A stretch of 56,163 bases of DNA from an uncultured Eubacterium sp. (GTDB taxonomy: Bacteria; Bacillota; Clostridia; Oscillospirales; Acutalibacteraceae). The notes beneath the pieces were generated by a model that made no database searches, was not told the origin of the DNA, and saw only the letters and a list, made by a program, of their open reading frames with translations. Positions 7,769 to 17,059 of the stretch are shown piece by piece. The translations under genes and the position numbers were made by a program. The stretch covers positions 1 to 56,163 of the forward strand of contig CAKTGF010000009.1 in the NCBI GenBank assembly GCA_934561395.1, in the 5' to 3' direction. How positions within the stretch are numbered: the stretch's first letter is position 1; each line of letters starts with the position of its first letter.

Positions 7769-9445
7769 ATGGCGAGAATAGGAACCGTTATAGACGGTAA
7801 ATATGAAATTATTACCGAAATCGGAAGAGGCGGTATGTCGGTAGTTTATTTGGCAATGGATAGACGACTGAGAAAACAGTGGGCTGTTAAAGAGGCACAA
7901 AAGAAACCCGGAGGAAACAGCGATATTTATGAGCTTACTCCCATTGCCGAAGCAAAACTTTTAACAGAGTTGGATCATCCCAACATTGTAAGAATTGTTG
8001 ATATTATAGAGCAGGACGGCTCAATTTTCATTGTTGAGGATTTTGTTGAGGGCAAACCGCTGTCGGATGAGGTTGAAAATGGCCCGGCAAATCCGGAATT
8101 GGTTGTTCATTGGGGCATGCAGCTGTGTGATGTGCTTGATTATTTACACACACGGCCCACACCTATTGTATATAGGGACATGAAACCGGCCAATGTTCAA
8201 TTGCAGCCTGACGGCAAAACAATTACACTTCTTGATTTTGGTATAGCCAAAAAATACAAACCGCAAAAAACAGGGGATACAAAAAATATCGGAACCCGTG
8301 GTTATGCGGCACCTGAGCAATTTGACTCAAATCGGCAATCCGATGCAAGAACAGATGTGTTTTCTTTAGGAATTACATTGCGCTCATTACTAATGGGTAA
8401 AACTCCTTATGAAGCAGAGTTTTATGATGACATAAGAAAACAGAACCCTGCGGTAACAGACGGCCTTGTAAAGGTAATAGCTAAGGCAACTAATCCTAAT
8501 CCTGCCAATCGGTATCAAACGGCATTTGAGTTTAAACAAGCCTTGCTGCATTATCACGACAGAGATGAGGCTGTAATCAGGATTAGAAAGCGTAAGCTTA
8601 ATTCATACAGGGCCCTTATCGCTTCGGCTATATCGTTTATTCTTATCGGAGTAATACTTTTACCAACATCAATTTTGGTAAAGAGTAATGATTATAACAA
8701 TTATCTTCAAACAGGCAAGGATTATGACAAATGCATTGCACTTGATGCAACAAAGCCGGAGGCTTACGAGCTGTTTATTGAAAATTCTATAAAAAATAAT
8801 AATGATATTTTGTCAATAACCCCCGATTCTGTGTATAACAATTATACGCAGGTTAAGGATGACACCGTGCGCAAGAAAATAGCCCTTGCCTTTGCACTGA
8901 GAAAGGAAAATGTTGCCGGTTCAGATGTACTGAATGGTTTGGAGGGTGCAAGTTCTTATTATAACAACATTGTAGGCGAAGGTGTTAAGGTTGAGTTGGA
9001 TTCAAACATTTCCGAATATCTTAACGATGATGTATATTCTGCGGTTGCTACAATTAAGTTGTATTACAGAGTTGTATTTGTAGAAACCAAAAAGACCTTT
9101 AATGACGACGAAAAAAGCACTGAAAATTTGGCTGTCGTTATTAGAAATATGTCTGATATAAGAAACTATATAGAGTCACATAAAAACGATATTGATAAAA
9201 TCGGTAATGAGTATATTGCCGAAAATTCAAAAACAATTAACGATTTGGTTAACGGCTCGAAAAAAGGCGTTAAAGATTTATATACATATATGATTAAAAG
9301 CCATTGTGATTGTATAGTTGACACAACCAATAAAAGATACTTCTTGTCAGAACCCTCAAAGGTTGATGAGATTAAAACCCAATGCTTTTTCCGGGGTAAC
9401 GAATTATCCGATGAATGCATGAAAGACTTTAAAGAAAACACATAA
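7769..9445 (+). CDS. Transmembrane Ser/Thr protein kinase, PknB-like
   Basis: A 558-residue receptor-type Hanks kinase. Residues 11-265 form the kinase: Gly-rich GRGGMSVVY (19-27), Lys41, catalytic loop YRDMKPAN (135-142, Tyr in place of His), DFG (156-158) and APE (181-183). A single membrane helix at about 283-304 places the last roughly 250 residues outside. This outer part has no PASTA repeats; its first part is TPR-like (YDKCIALDATKPEAYELF) and the rest is unrecognised. It follows PP2C by 12 bases, the classic kinase/phosphatase pairing. It is the likely writer for threonine marks read by the FHA proteins here; substrates are inferred only. Confidence 0.93.
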   Translation: MARIGTVIDGKYEIITEIGRGGMSVVYLAMDRRLRKQWAVKEAQKKPGGNSDIYELTPIAEAKLLTELDHPNIVRIVDIIEQDGSIFIVEDFVEGKPLSDEVENGPANPELVVHWGMQLCDVLDYLHTRPTPIVYRDMKPANVQLQPDGKTITLLDFGIAKKYKPQKTGDTKNIGTRGYAAPEQFDSNRQSDARTDVFSLGITLRSLLMGKTPYEAEFYDDIRKQNPAVTDGLVKVIAKATNPNPANRYQTAFEFKQALLHYHDRDEAVIRIRKRKLNSYRALIASAISFILIGVILLPTSILVKSNDYNNYLQTGKDYDKCIALDATKPEAYELFIENSIKNNNDILSITPDSVYNNYTQVKDDTVRKKIALAFALRKENVAGSDVLNGLEGASSYYNNIVGEGVKVELDSNISEYLNDDVYSAVATIKLYYRVVFVETKKTFNDDEKSTENLAVVIRNMSDIRNYIESHKNDIDKIGNEYIAENSKTINDLVNGSKKGVKDLYTYMIKSHCDCIVDTTNKRYFLSEPSKVDEIKTQCFFRGNELSDECMKDFKENT

Positions 9446-9459
9446 ATGGGGGTGGAAAT

Positions 9460-9912
9460 ATGTCATACAGTATCATAGAAGCAATTTCTATTACCTTTAT
9501 TGTGTTAGGCGTGTTACTTGCAATAATTGCGGTAATAACATTTTTCACAAAAAATATGGCCGAGGTGTATGATGCGCTGTTAAACCGTGGATATACCGAA
9601 AAATTAGCCAAGCGGCGGAAAGAAGGAAATCGTGCAACGGCATCGGCGCAGCAGCCAGGTGCGGCAGCCGCTTTGAAAAAAACAGAGCAGACAGCACAAC
9701 AAACAAGTAAAATGCAGGGCGCAAGTGCTGCTGCAAAAAATCAAAATAACAGTGGAAACACAGTTTTATTAAACAATAATAATTCAGGTCAAACTACCTT
9801 GCTTAGCCCTCTGCCAAACGGAGAAACAACGGTGCTTGATAACAGTGTTCAAAATGATTTTAAAATAATTAAGCATTTGGAATATACCTTCTCAAAGGAA
9901 ACAATTGCTTAA
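9460..9912 (+). CDS. Small single-pass membrane protein with Thr motifs
   Basis: A 150-residue protein with an N-terminal membrane helix at about 5-29 and a cytoplasmic tail rich in Ala, Gln and Asn. The tail carries NTVLLN (100-105), QTTLLS (111-116) and GETTVLD (121-127). The last heptapeptide is identical to one in the FHA protein at 5773-6969. In actinobacterial GarA an ETT motif is phosphorylated by PknB and bound by its own FHA; by analogy this tail may be a kinase substrate and FHA docking platform. GGGGGTGG precedes the ATG. No known family was recognised. Confidence 0.75.
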   Translation: MSYSIIEAISITFIVLGVLLAIIAVITFFTKNMAEVYDALLNRGYTEKLAKRRKEGNRATASAQQPGAAAALKKTEQTAQQTSKMQGASAAAKNQNNSGNTVLLNNNNSGQTTLLSPLPNGETTVLDNSVQNDFKIIKHLEYTFSKETIA

Positions 9913-9962
9913 ATATATAGAGGAATTAATTTTAACTATTAAAGAAATGGGGTAAAGAAATA

Positions 9963-12900
9963 ATGGAGATTAAAGGTATTTCTTTTAAAACAACTGCATC
10001 TAAGAAAATTTTAGCGGTAGTTTTGTCTGTATTGATTTTACTTACTGCTATTCCTGTGGGATTGGTAACTTCAGTAAAGGCTGCCGCAGCAAATGATTGC
10101 ATGGCAATTGAAGTAGCCGGTAAAAAGGTATATTTTTTCGGCGCAGAAACCTTAGAGACAAATGAAGATGAATCAACGGTTGTTCATTATACCACATCCG
10201 CACAATCGGATTTGGCTATTTATGTTGACGGAAAAAGCGAGGTGGATACCACCGGCGTTACAGTTGACATGCAAGAGAACACAATTGATTTCGGCACCTG
10301 GCTTGCAAATCAAGACAAATGGGTAGCTGTTCAGCTTGATGACACAAAAGCAGTACCTACAGCCGAACCGAATGTGGAGGTGGATAAAACCGCACCTGAA
10401 ATTACCGACGTTTTAGGTAATCCGTCAGATTGGACTAATAAAGACGTTACTTTAACTGTAGAAGCTAAAGATAACGACGGTGGCACAGGTGTTGTTGCCT
10501 ATAGCAAAGACAGAACTAATTGGCAAGCGGAAGCAACATTTAATATTACCGAAAACGGCACCTATACATTCTATGTAAAAGATGCTGTCGGCAATGTTTC
10601 TGAAGTAACCGAAATTTCCGTTGTAGATGTTGAGCATATTGATAAAACAGCGCCGAAAATATCAGTATCGTACAATCCCGAAACTTGGACAAAAGATACA
10701 ATTGAAGTAACCGTAACCGCAACTGATAACGAATCCGGCATACCCGAAACAGGCGCATACAGTCTTGATTCTGAATCTGATTGGCAAGACGATAATAAAT
10801 TTACAATCTCAGACAATGCCGAACATACGGTTTATGTTAAAGATAATGCGGGCAATATCGGCTCAAGAATATTCACGGCAGTGCAATATGACGATGTTGC
10901 ACCCACTATTACGAATGTTAAAGTAACCAGGGCAAATAAAGAGTACAAAGAAAAGGCTTGGACAAGCCCTGATTTAGATTATGATTTTAAAATAATTGCG
11001 GAAGATGATAAATCAGGAGTTGCTTTATACAGTAGCGATGGTAAGAATTGGGATACAAATGCAACTTTAAGTCTTAAAGGCGGACAAAATAAATATACAT
11101 TTTATGCAAAAGACGCCGTAGGCAATGTATCTAATGTATATAATTTCTCTTTACAAGCCGATATAACTTCGCCGACCGTAAGTATAAAGCCTGATAAAAC
11201 CGAAAAAACGAATGAATTCATTACATACACAATAACTGCTGATGATATGGAATCAGGTCTCGCAGAAAAGCCGTATAGAATTGATGGTAACGAATGGACA
11301 GATATAAATGCTTTTGATATAAGTGATGATAAAGCTCATGTCGTCGAAATTCGTGATGATGCGGAAAATATAACCACAAAGGAAATTCAGGCAGCAAACT
11401 TTTGTTCGGAAGAGCCTAAAATAAATGGCTATAACCTCAATAATGAAAATTGGACAAACGAACCCGTTGAATTAAGTTTAACGGCAGAAGGAAACACCAA
11501 TGCTTCAGGAACTGAATTTAAAGTTGATGAATATTGCATGGACGGTGAGTGGACAAAAGAAAACAAATTCACTATATCTGATGCAAAAGACCATGTTTTT
11601 AAAGTTAAGAATGAAGCCGGAACAGAATCAGAAGAAATTACCTATTCTGTTGCAAATTTTGATGCAGAAGCACCGCAATTGTCAACAAAGGAAGATGATG
11701 AAGATTATAAGCCAATAAAATTCACACAAAAGAACGACGGCAAAATTGCGGCAATTCTTAATAAATTAACTTTTGGAAGATTTTTCAACAAAACTCTTGT
11801 TATTACAGTAGATGCCGAAGATGTTGTAGATAAAGATGGAACAAGCAACGCTTCGGGTATCATTAAAGCTGAATTTACATTTACTGACGCAAAAAGCAAT
11901 GAATACAAATTTGAAGCAGGTACAAAGGAAATAGGTAATAAAGAAGCTGCAAAGATTCAATTCCCTGTTAAAGCTGATGAATTACCTGATAATTTCAAAG
12001 GCACGGCATCCGTTACTTTAACCGATGCTGCCGGAAATGGACAAACTTATCAAGTAACAACAAATAATTCTGATATTATGGGAAAACTTCCTCCTGGGTC
12101 TGATTCCTCATTCATGATTGAAAATAATGCACCTGTGGTAACATCGGCAAAAACCGATATTGTTGATGTTATAGAATTAAATGAAAAAGAGTCTGAAAAC
12201 TTTACAGATGTAAATCATTCTTTTAAGTTTTCCTTTACTGTTGATGATACGGTTGATGAAAACGGCGTGCCTTTGGATGGTGAGTATTCGGGTATTGCTG
12301 CAGTAAATGTAAAAGCAAACGGTAAAAATATTTTTACACATAAGTACAATGGAGAAGATAAAAAAGAAAAATGTAAGGATCCAATAACCGAGTGTATTTA
12401 TGTTAACGGATATAATTCAGATGACGACGCTGATAACTATACTATTGTTTGCGGAACAGATGAATGTGAAACAGAATTCACTCAAGATGATTGGAATGAT
12501 GGAGTAATAGAGTTTGAAATAGCAATAGTTGATAATGCCGGAAATGCAAGGTCATACTATTACACATTTAAATTTGATCAAACCGCCCCTGTTATAAGCA
12601 AATTTGAAATTGTTAAAGATGAAGATGCTAAGCAGGTAAGTGTTGAAGACTACGGCTTTTTCTTTAAAAATAAAACAACTGTCAATATATATGCAAAGGA
12701 TATTATAAATACAGAAGAACAGGAGGCTTTTGCTTCAGGAATTGAGTCAATTACCGTTTTGATGATTGATAGCGATGAAAACCCGGCTGTATATACAGAT
12801 ACAGAATTAAAAACAGATAAGGAAGGCGAAACTTATACTTCGGTTACTGTCCAAGCCGGATTTAAGGGCCAAATTTATGCTTACGCAACAGATAAGTTAG

Positions 12901-15665
12901 GCAATAAACCATCGAATTGTGATTCTAAACATGATACTAATAAAAAAATGGCGGTTAAAATCGGAGAGGAACTATATGTTCATCCCGACGGAACGATTAT
13001 TGAGAATAACGCTCAACACTTAGATAAGAGTGCTATTGAAATCAAAAATTCAAATAAGCCTGTTTCACAGCAAAGCAATACTAAAAAATACAGCAATACC
13101 GACAACAATGTTAGCCCTGATAAAGAATTAAGCTACGACAGCACAAAAAATGTTCCGCTTTATGATAAAAAGGCAAAATTTGATGTTACTGTTTCCGACC
13201 CGGTTTCCGGTATTAAATCGATAAAATATACTTTAATTGAAAACGGGAAATCGTCATCGGCCGCTGTTAATGTTAAAACAACCAAGGCAGCAGACAATAA
13301 AGGCAATTTTAAAGCTGCAACAATTGAAGGCGGCAAGCAATCTATAAGCACAGGCAATGAGGATCAATCAGGCGATGCAAAGGAAGAATGGTCTGTATCA
13401 AGCAAAATTACGGCTAATGACATCAATATTGCAACAGAAATCAAAAGTCAGATTGAAGTTGATGCAAACTATAACGATATCGTTTTGCAGGTTGAATTAA
13501 CTGATAATGCCGGTAACAAATCTTATGATTATGTGATTTTCGGTATCGACAGAACCGCTCCTGAAATTACGGTTGAATATGAATCGTCTGCGAGCCCTGA
13601 AACAAATAATTATTACAATAAAACAAGAAGTGCATATATAACAATTAAGGAGAGAAATATTACCACACAGGATGTTCAACTTTTAATTGAAAAATGCACG
13701 AATATGGAAAGGGATTTCAGCGCAAGCGATAAAACCGAATATAAAAACAGCTTTAATATTGAAAAGAACAAAATTAAAGACGGTTCGGGAAATCGTGATG
13801 ACCGTACATATCGAATCAAAGTAAACTTTGATAAGGACGGCAACTATCGCATTAAAACCCTTAGTTGTGCCGATACTGCAGGCAACAAAAACAAGACGAT
13901 TGTATATAAAAAGTATGGCTCGGCATCAAATAAGGATGATGTAACCGCTAAAAACCGCACATTGTTTACTATTGATAAAACAAAGCCGGTTATAAATGTT
14001 TCGCTTGACCTTAACGACCAGGTTCATAACAAAAAGTATTTTAACAAAACAAGAACTGCTACCATCACTGTGACAGAGCGCAATTTTGATACAAGTGATA
14101 AGGCAGACTTTGTTAACAATATTACAGCCACACTTAACGGCAACACCATAAGCAAGCCTGTTGTTTCATCCTTTAAGCGCCAGGGCAAAACCGATAAGTG
14201 GGTTGCAACCGTTAAATTTGAGGCAGACGGCGATTATACCCTTGCATTTAATGCAACAGATAAAGCAGGCAATGTTTATGATGTTAAAAAGGATACCTCG
14301 GGAGTATTCAGCGGAAATGCGGCAAGCGATTTTACAATTGACAAAACCGCTCCTACCGTTTCAATTACAAATGCATTGTCAAATAACCATTCCTACAAGG
14401 ATGTTCCGGTTATTGTTCTTACGGAAAAAGACAATAACTGCTCAAATATTACTTCATCCGTTGAGGGCACATATTATGATGCCGATGCTAAAGAACTTAA
14501 GAAAATTTCGTTAAAAGCAAACAGCAACGGCGTGCTTACAGCAGATCATCGCACCCAAAACGAGGTAAAATACAGCGTTGTTGAGGAAGACGGAATTTAT
14601 ACAATTACCGTAAGCTGTGTGGACCTTGCAGGTAACAAGTCAGACACCAAAACACTTCGCTTTACAAAAAATGCGAAAGGTTCTGTATTTGTTCCGAGCG
14701 AAGATTTGTCAAAACTTAATAACGGTTACGCAAACAGCGATAATTTGAGCAGCAATTTGGTTATTGACGAATATTCGGCAAATGAAACAGAAAATGCAGA
14801 ATATTATATCAACATCAACGGTAAGCAGACTGATAATAAAAATATAATCAGCCGTGAACTTGTTAAAGACAGTGATTCTGCAAACGGCGGTTGGTATCAT
14901 TACAGATATGTTATCAATAAAAACGAAATTCACGCAGAGGGTAAATATTCTGTATATATTAAATCAAGTGTAGCGATAGATAAAAATAACACTATCCAAA
15001 ACAATGCTTCGGCAAATGACAAACTGCACAGAATTGATATCAACTTTACAATTGATAACACCAATCCTTATGTTAAAATTTCAGGTCTTGACCGACATAC
15101 ATATATTAAAACAGAAAAAGTTCCTGTTGATTTTTATATTACCGACAGCAACTTAAGCTATGTAAAGGTTTGGGTATATGACAGTAACGGCACTGTGGAT
15201 GAAAACACTGTTCCTACTTACACCTGGAATGCATATAACGAGGATAATGAGAAAAACAACATTTTGGATTGGACTGAAAAGGACGGCTTAATTTATGTAA
15301 GCTTTGAATTGCCGGCAAGTGACAGCAGCCTTAATGTTAAATTTGAAATTGCGGATAAGGCAGGCAACAAGTGCTGCAAGGACAGCGATTTCAATAAGGA
15401 CGAAATATTTGTAACCGGTGTTGAGGAAGGACAGAGTGCAGGATTTTTTGAAATAGGCGATAATAACGCTATTGTATTAAAGTCTATTTCTATCAATAAA
15501 AATCTCAGCCTTTCTGCGGTAGCATCTATTATTAAGGATAATATTAAGCTTGCGGTAGTAATAATTGTTGCAGTGATACTTGTTTTGGCAGCGATAATAA
15601 TTCTTCCCATCATTTCAAAGAGAAGAAAGAAGCTTGATGCCGAGGATGAAGGATTAATAGATTAA
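9963..15665 (+). CDS. Giant Ig-like repeat cell-surface protein
   Basis: A 1900-residue surface protein. A signal peptide (about 1-41, ending AAA) is followed by roughly ten Ig-like beta-sandwich repeats. Each opens with a D-K-T-A-P-type motif (near residues 141, 227, 311, 1195, 1337, 1459 and 1697) and many contain a D-x-A-G-N turn, as in bacterial Ig-like domains. The C-terminus has a membrane helix at 1863-1885 and a short basic-acidic cytoplasmic tail; there is no LPXTG sortase motif, so it is membrane-anchored. It is by far the largest gene and the natural candidate for the system's outer effector or adhesin. A perfect hairpin follows its stop codon. Confidence 0.88.
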   Translation: MEIKGISFKTTASKKILAVVLSVLILLTAIPVGLVTSVKAAAANDCMAIEVAGKKVYFFGAETLETNEDESTVVHYTTSAQSDLAIYVDGKSEVDTTGVTVDMQENTIDFGTWLANQDKWVAVQLDDTKAVPTAEPNVEVDKTAPEITDVLGNPSDWTNKDVTLTVEAKDNDGGTGVVAYSKDRTNWQAEATFNITENGTYTFYVKDAVGNVSEVTEISVVDVEHIDKTAPKISVSYNPETWTKDTIEVTVTATDNESGIPETGAYSLDSESDWQDDNKFTISDNAEHTVYVKDNAGNIGSRIFTAVQYDDVAPTITNVKVTRANKEYKEKAWTSPDLDYDFKIIAEDDKSGVALYSSDGKNWDTNATLSLKGGQNKYTFYAKDAVGNVSNVYNFSLQADITSPTVSIKPDKTEKTNEFITYTITADDMESGLAEKPYRIDGNEWTDINAFDISDDKAHVVEIRDDAENITTKEIQAANFCSEEPKINGYNLNNENWTNEPVELSLTAEGNTNASGTEFKVDEYCMDGEWTKENKFTISDAKDHVFKVKNEAGTESEEITYSVANFDAEAPQLSTKEDDEDYKPIKFTQKNDGKIAAILNKLTFGRFFNKTLVITVDAEDVVDKDGTSNASGIIKAEFTFTDAKSNEYKFEAGTKEIGNKEAAKIQFPVKADELPDNFKGTASVTLTDAAGNGQTYQVTTNNSDIMGKLPPGSDSSFMIENNAPVVTSAKTDIVDVIELNEKESENFTDVNHSFKFSFTVDDTVDENGVPLDGEYSGIAAVNVKANGKNIFTHKYNGEDKKEKCKDPITECIYVNGYNSDDDADNYTIVCGTDECETEFTQDDWNDGVIEFEIAIVDNAGNARSYYYTFKFDQTAPVISKFEIVKDEDAKQVSVEDYGFFFKNKTTVNIYAKDIINTEEQEAFASGIESITVLMIDSDENPAVYTDTELKTDKEGETYTSVTVQAGFKGQIYAYATDKLGNKPSNCDSKHDTNKKMAVKIGEELYVHPDGTIIENNAQHLDKSAIEIKNSNKPVSQQSNTKKYSNTDNNVSPDKELSYDSTKNVPLYDKKAKFDVTVSDPVSGIKSIKYTLIENGKSSSAAVNVKTTKAADNKGNFKAATIEGGKQSISTGNEDQSGDAKEEWSVSSKITANDINIATEIKSQIEVDANYNDIVLQVELTDNAGNKSYDYVIFGIDRTAPEITVEYESSASPETNNYYNKTRSAYITIKERNITTQDVQLLIEKCTNMERDFSASDKTEYKNSFNIEKNKIKDGSGNRDDRTYRIKVNFDKDGNYRIKTLSCADTAGNKNKTIVYKKYGSASNKDDVTAKNRTLFTIDKTKPVINVSLDLNDQVHNKKYFNKTRTATITVTERNFDTSDKADFVNNITATLNGNTISKPVVSSFKRQGKTDKWVATVKFEADGDYTLAFNATDKAGNVYDVKKDTSGVFSGNAASDFTIDKTAPTVSITNALSNNHSYKDVPVIVLTEKDNNCSNITSSVEGTYYDADAKELKKISLKANSNGVLTADHRTQNEVKYSVVEEDGIYTITVSCVDLAGNKSDTKTLRFTKNAKGSVFVPSEDLSKLNNGYANSDNLSSNLVIDEYSANETENAEYYININGKQTDNKNIISRELVKDSDSANGGWYHYRYVINKNEIHAEGKYSVYIKSSVAIDKNNTIQNNASANDKLHRIDINFTIDNTNPYVKISGLDRHTYIKTEKVPVDFYITDSNLSYVKVWVYDSNGTVDENTVPTYTWNAYNEDNEKNNILDWTEKDGLIYVSFELPASDSSLNVKFEIADKAGNKCCKDSDFNKDEIFVTGVEEGQSAGFFEIGDNNAIVLKSISINKNLSLSAVASIIKDNIKLAVVIIVAVILVLAAIIILPIISKRRKKLDAEDEGLID

Positions 15666-15672
15666 CAATTAA

Positions 15673-15703
15673 CCTCGTAAAGGCGCAAAGCGCCTTTACG
15701 AGG
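15673..15703 (+). other. Perfect 13-bp intercistronic hairpin
   Basis: CCTCGTAAAGGCG (15673-15685) pairs with CGCCTTTACGAGG (15691-15703) around a CAAAG loop. No T tract follows, so it is not a standard terminator. It lies between the giant surface gene and the LytTR gene and could act as an mRNA processing or 3'-end stabilising element. Confidence 0.7.
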
Positions 15704-15723
15704 ACAAGTATTACGGAGAAAGA

Positions 15724-16455
15724 ATGTTTGATGTAGCAATATACAGTGAAAGCATACCGTTTTTAGAAACCATAGAGCAATACACGGTCAGTGCATTGTT
15801 TGATGAAGAAAAATTAGTTGTTGATCTTTATGATGACGGTGCCGAGCTGCTAAATGAAATTAATAAAACAAAAAATAAATATGATTTAATCTTTTTGAGA
15901 TTAGATGACAATAAAAAAAGCCCGTTTGCAATGGCAGAAGTTATCAGAAAAAATGATATTCATTGTGAATTGGTTTTTTTATCTGATAACTCAAAAAATG
16001 TTTTTAACTCTTTTTCGTTTAAGCCGTTTGATTATTTAACCGAGCCGATTACCAGGCAATCGGTTTTGGCATTATTCGACAGATACAAGTATTATCACAA
16101 CGGAAATACAGACGAGTATTTTTCATTTAAAAGCGGTTCGGTTCATGAAAAGGTCAAGGTTAATTCTATTTTGTATTTTTACTCAAACGGAAGAAAAATT
16201 ACAATAGTTTCCGTTGCACATACATTAGAGTTTTATTCAAAACTCGATGATGTGGAAAAGCTGTTATCGGATAACGGTTTTATCAGAATTCATCAAAGCT
16301 ATTTGGTAAACCCTATGTATGTTAAATACCTTGTTAATACAGAATTGATTTTAGAAAATGATGACCGCTTGCCGATTAGCAGAAGTCGGGTAAAGGATGT
16401 TAAAAACCGTTATTTGCAATATTTACGGCAAGAGGATACTGTTTTTTACAAATAA
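15724..16455 (+). CDS. LytTR regulator with pseudo-receiver domain
   Basis: A 243-residue LytTR-family DNA-binding protein. Residues 1-120 have the receiver fold, but the phospho-acceptor position reads DLIFLRLDD with Arg59 where Asp is expected. The acidic pair near the N-terminus is also absent (IYSES), while the later Ser and Lys (S87, K100) remain. Residues about 131-236 are the LytTR domain, with SFKSGS, the FYSNGRKITI strand and IRIHQSYLVN. No histidine kinase gene is nearby. It is therefore unlikely to use His-Asp phosphorelay; control by the block's Ser/Thr kinases or by FHA binding is an inference. GGAG lies five bases before the start. Confidence 0.88.
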   Translation: MFDVAIYSESIPFLETIEQYTVSALFDEEKLVVDLYDDGAELLNEINKTKNKYDLIFLRLDDNKKSPFAMAEVIRKNDIHCELVFLSDNSKNVFNSFSFKPFDYLTEPITRQSVLALFDRYKYYHNGNTDEYFSFKSGSVHEKVKVNSILYFYSNGRKITIVSVAHTLEFYSKLDDVEKLLSDNGFIRIHQSYLVNPMYVKYLVNTELILENDDRLPISRSRVKDVKNRYLQYLRQEDTVFYK

Positions 16456-16474
16456 AATGCAAATTATTACAAAT

Positions 16475-16505
16475 TTGCCGATTTTATGCGGCTTTTTGGT
16501 ATAGT
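16475..16505 (+). promoter_or_regulatory. Possible internal promoter within the block
   Basis: TTGCCG (16475-16480) and TATAGT (16500-16505) are separated by 19 bp, with TGG before the -10 (extended -10). They lie in the 70-bp gap before the zinc-ribbon FHA gene and could start a second transcript. Confidence 0.35.
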
Positions 16506-16525
16506 TTCAATCATAGGAGTGAGCA

Positions 16526-17059
16526 ATGGCTGTAGTTAAATGTTACGATTGTAACCGATTTTATGATAATGAAGTGTATTTAAGATGCCCTAATTGCAGC
16601 AGGGCTTTGCAGTCGGAGTTTTACAATTCTGATAACGACGCTGTAAGGACAGAGGCATATTATGAAAATGTTCAATGCGATGATAAGACAATCGGTATTT
16701 ATTTTCAGGAGAATGAGAGTAATCCTGTTACCGGGTGGCTTGTATGTGTTGACGGTGCAAGCCGGGGCAAAAGCTATGAAATCCATATAAACAGGAATTT
16801 TGTCGGCAGGGACAAACTTATGGATATTGCCGTATCAGACGATTTATCGGTATGCCGAAAAAATCATTTGTCATTAATATATGATCAAAAAACCAACAGT
16901 TTTTTTGTAAAAAACGAAACAGGTTCCGTAACAGTAAACGGAATTTTGATTGAAAAAGCAACTGAAATTTTTGAAAATGACCTAATTGCTTTCGGCGAGA
17001 GCGGATACATATTTGTTCCCTATTGTAATGGCACAAGGAGTTGGAATGATGACAAATAA
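16526..17059 (+). CDS. Zinc-ribbon plus FHA protein 1
   Basis: A 177-residue soluble protein. The N-terminus has a CxxC...CxxC zinc ribbon (C6, C9, C21, C24), then a DDKTIG motif (Thr55), then an FHA domain from about residue 68 introduced by VTGWLVCVDG. The FHA keeps GR (94-95) and a SVCRKNH strand (His114), but the STNGT turn has become ETGSV. Architecture and order match the protein at 21180-21773 (KTVG, then VVGWLVCIEG), so the two are paralogues. AGGAG precedes the ATG. Its last codons overlap the start of the vWA gene, which suggests coupled translation. Confidence 0.87.
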   Translation: MAVVKCYDCNRFYDNEVYLRCPNCSRALQSEFYNSDNDAVRTEAYYENVQCDDKTIGIYFQENESNPVTGWLVCVDGASRGKSYEIHINRNFVGRDKLMDIAVSDDLSVCRKNHLSLIYDQKTNSFFVKNETGSVTVNGILIEKATEIFENDLIAFGESGYIFVPYCNGTRSWNDDK

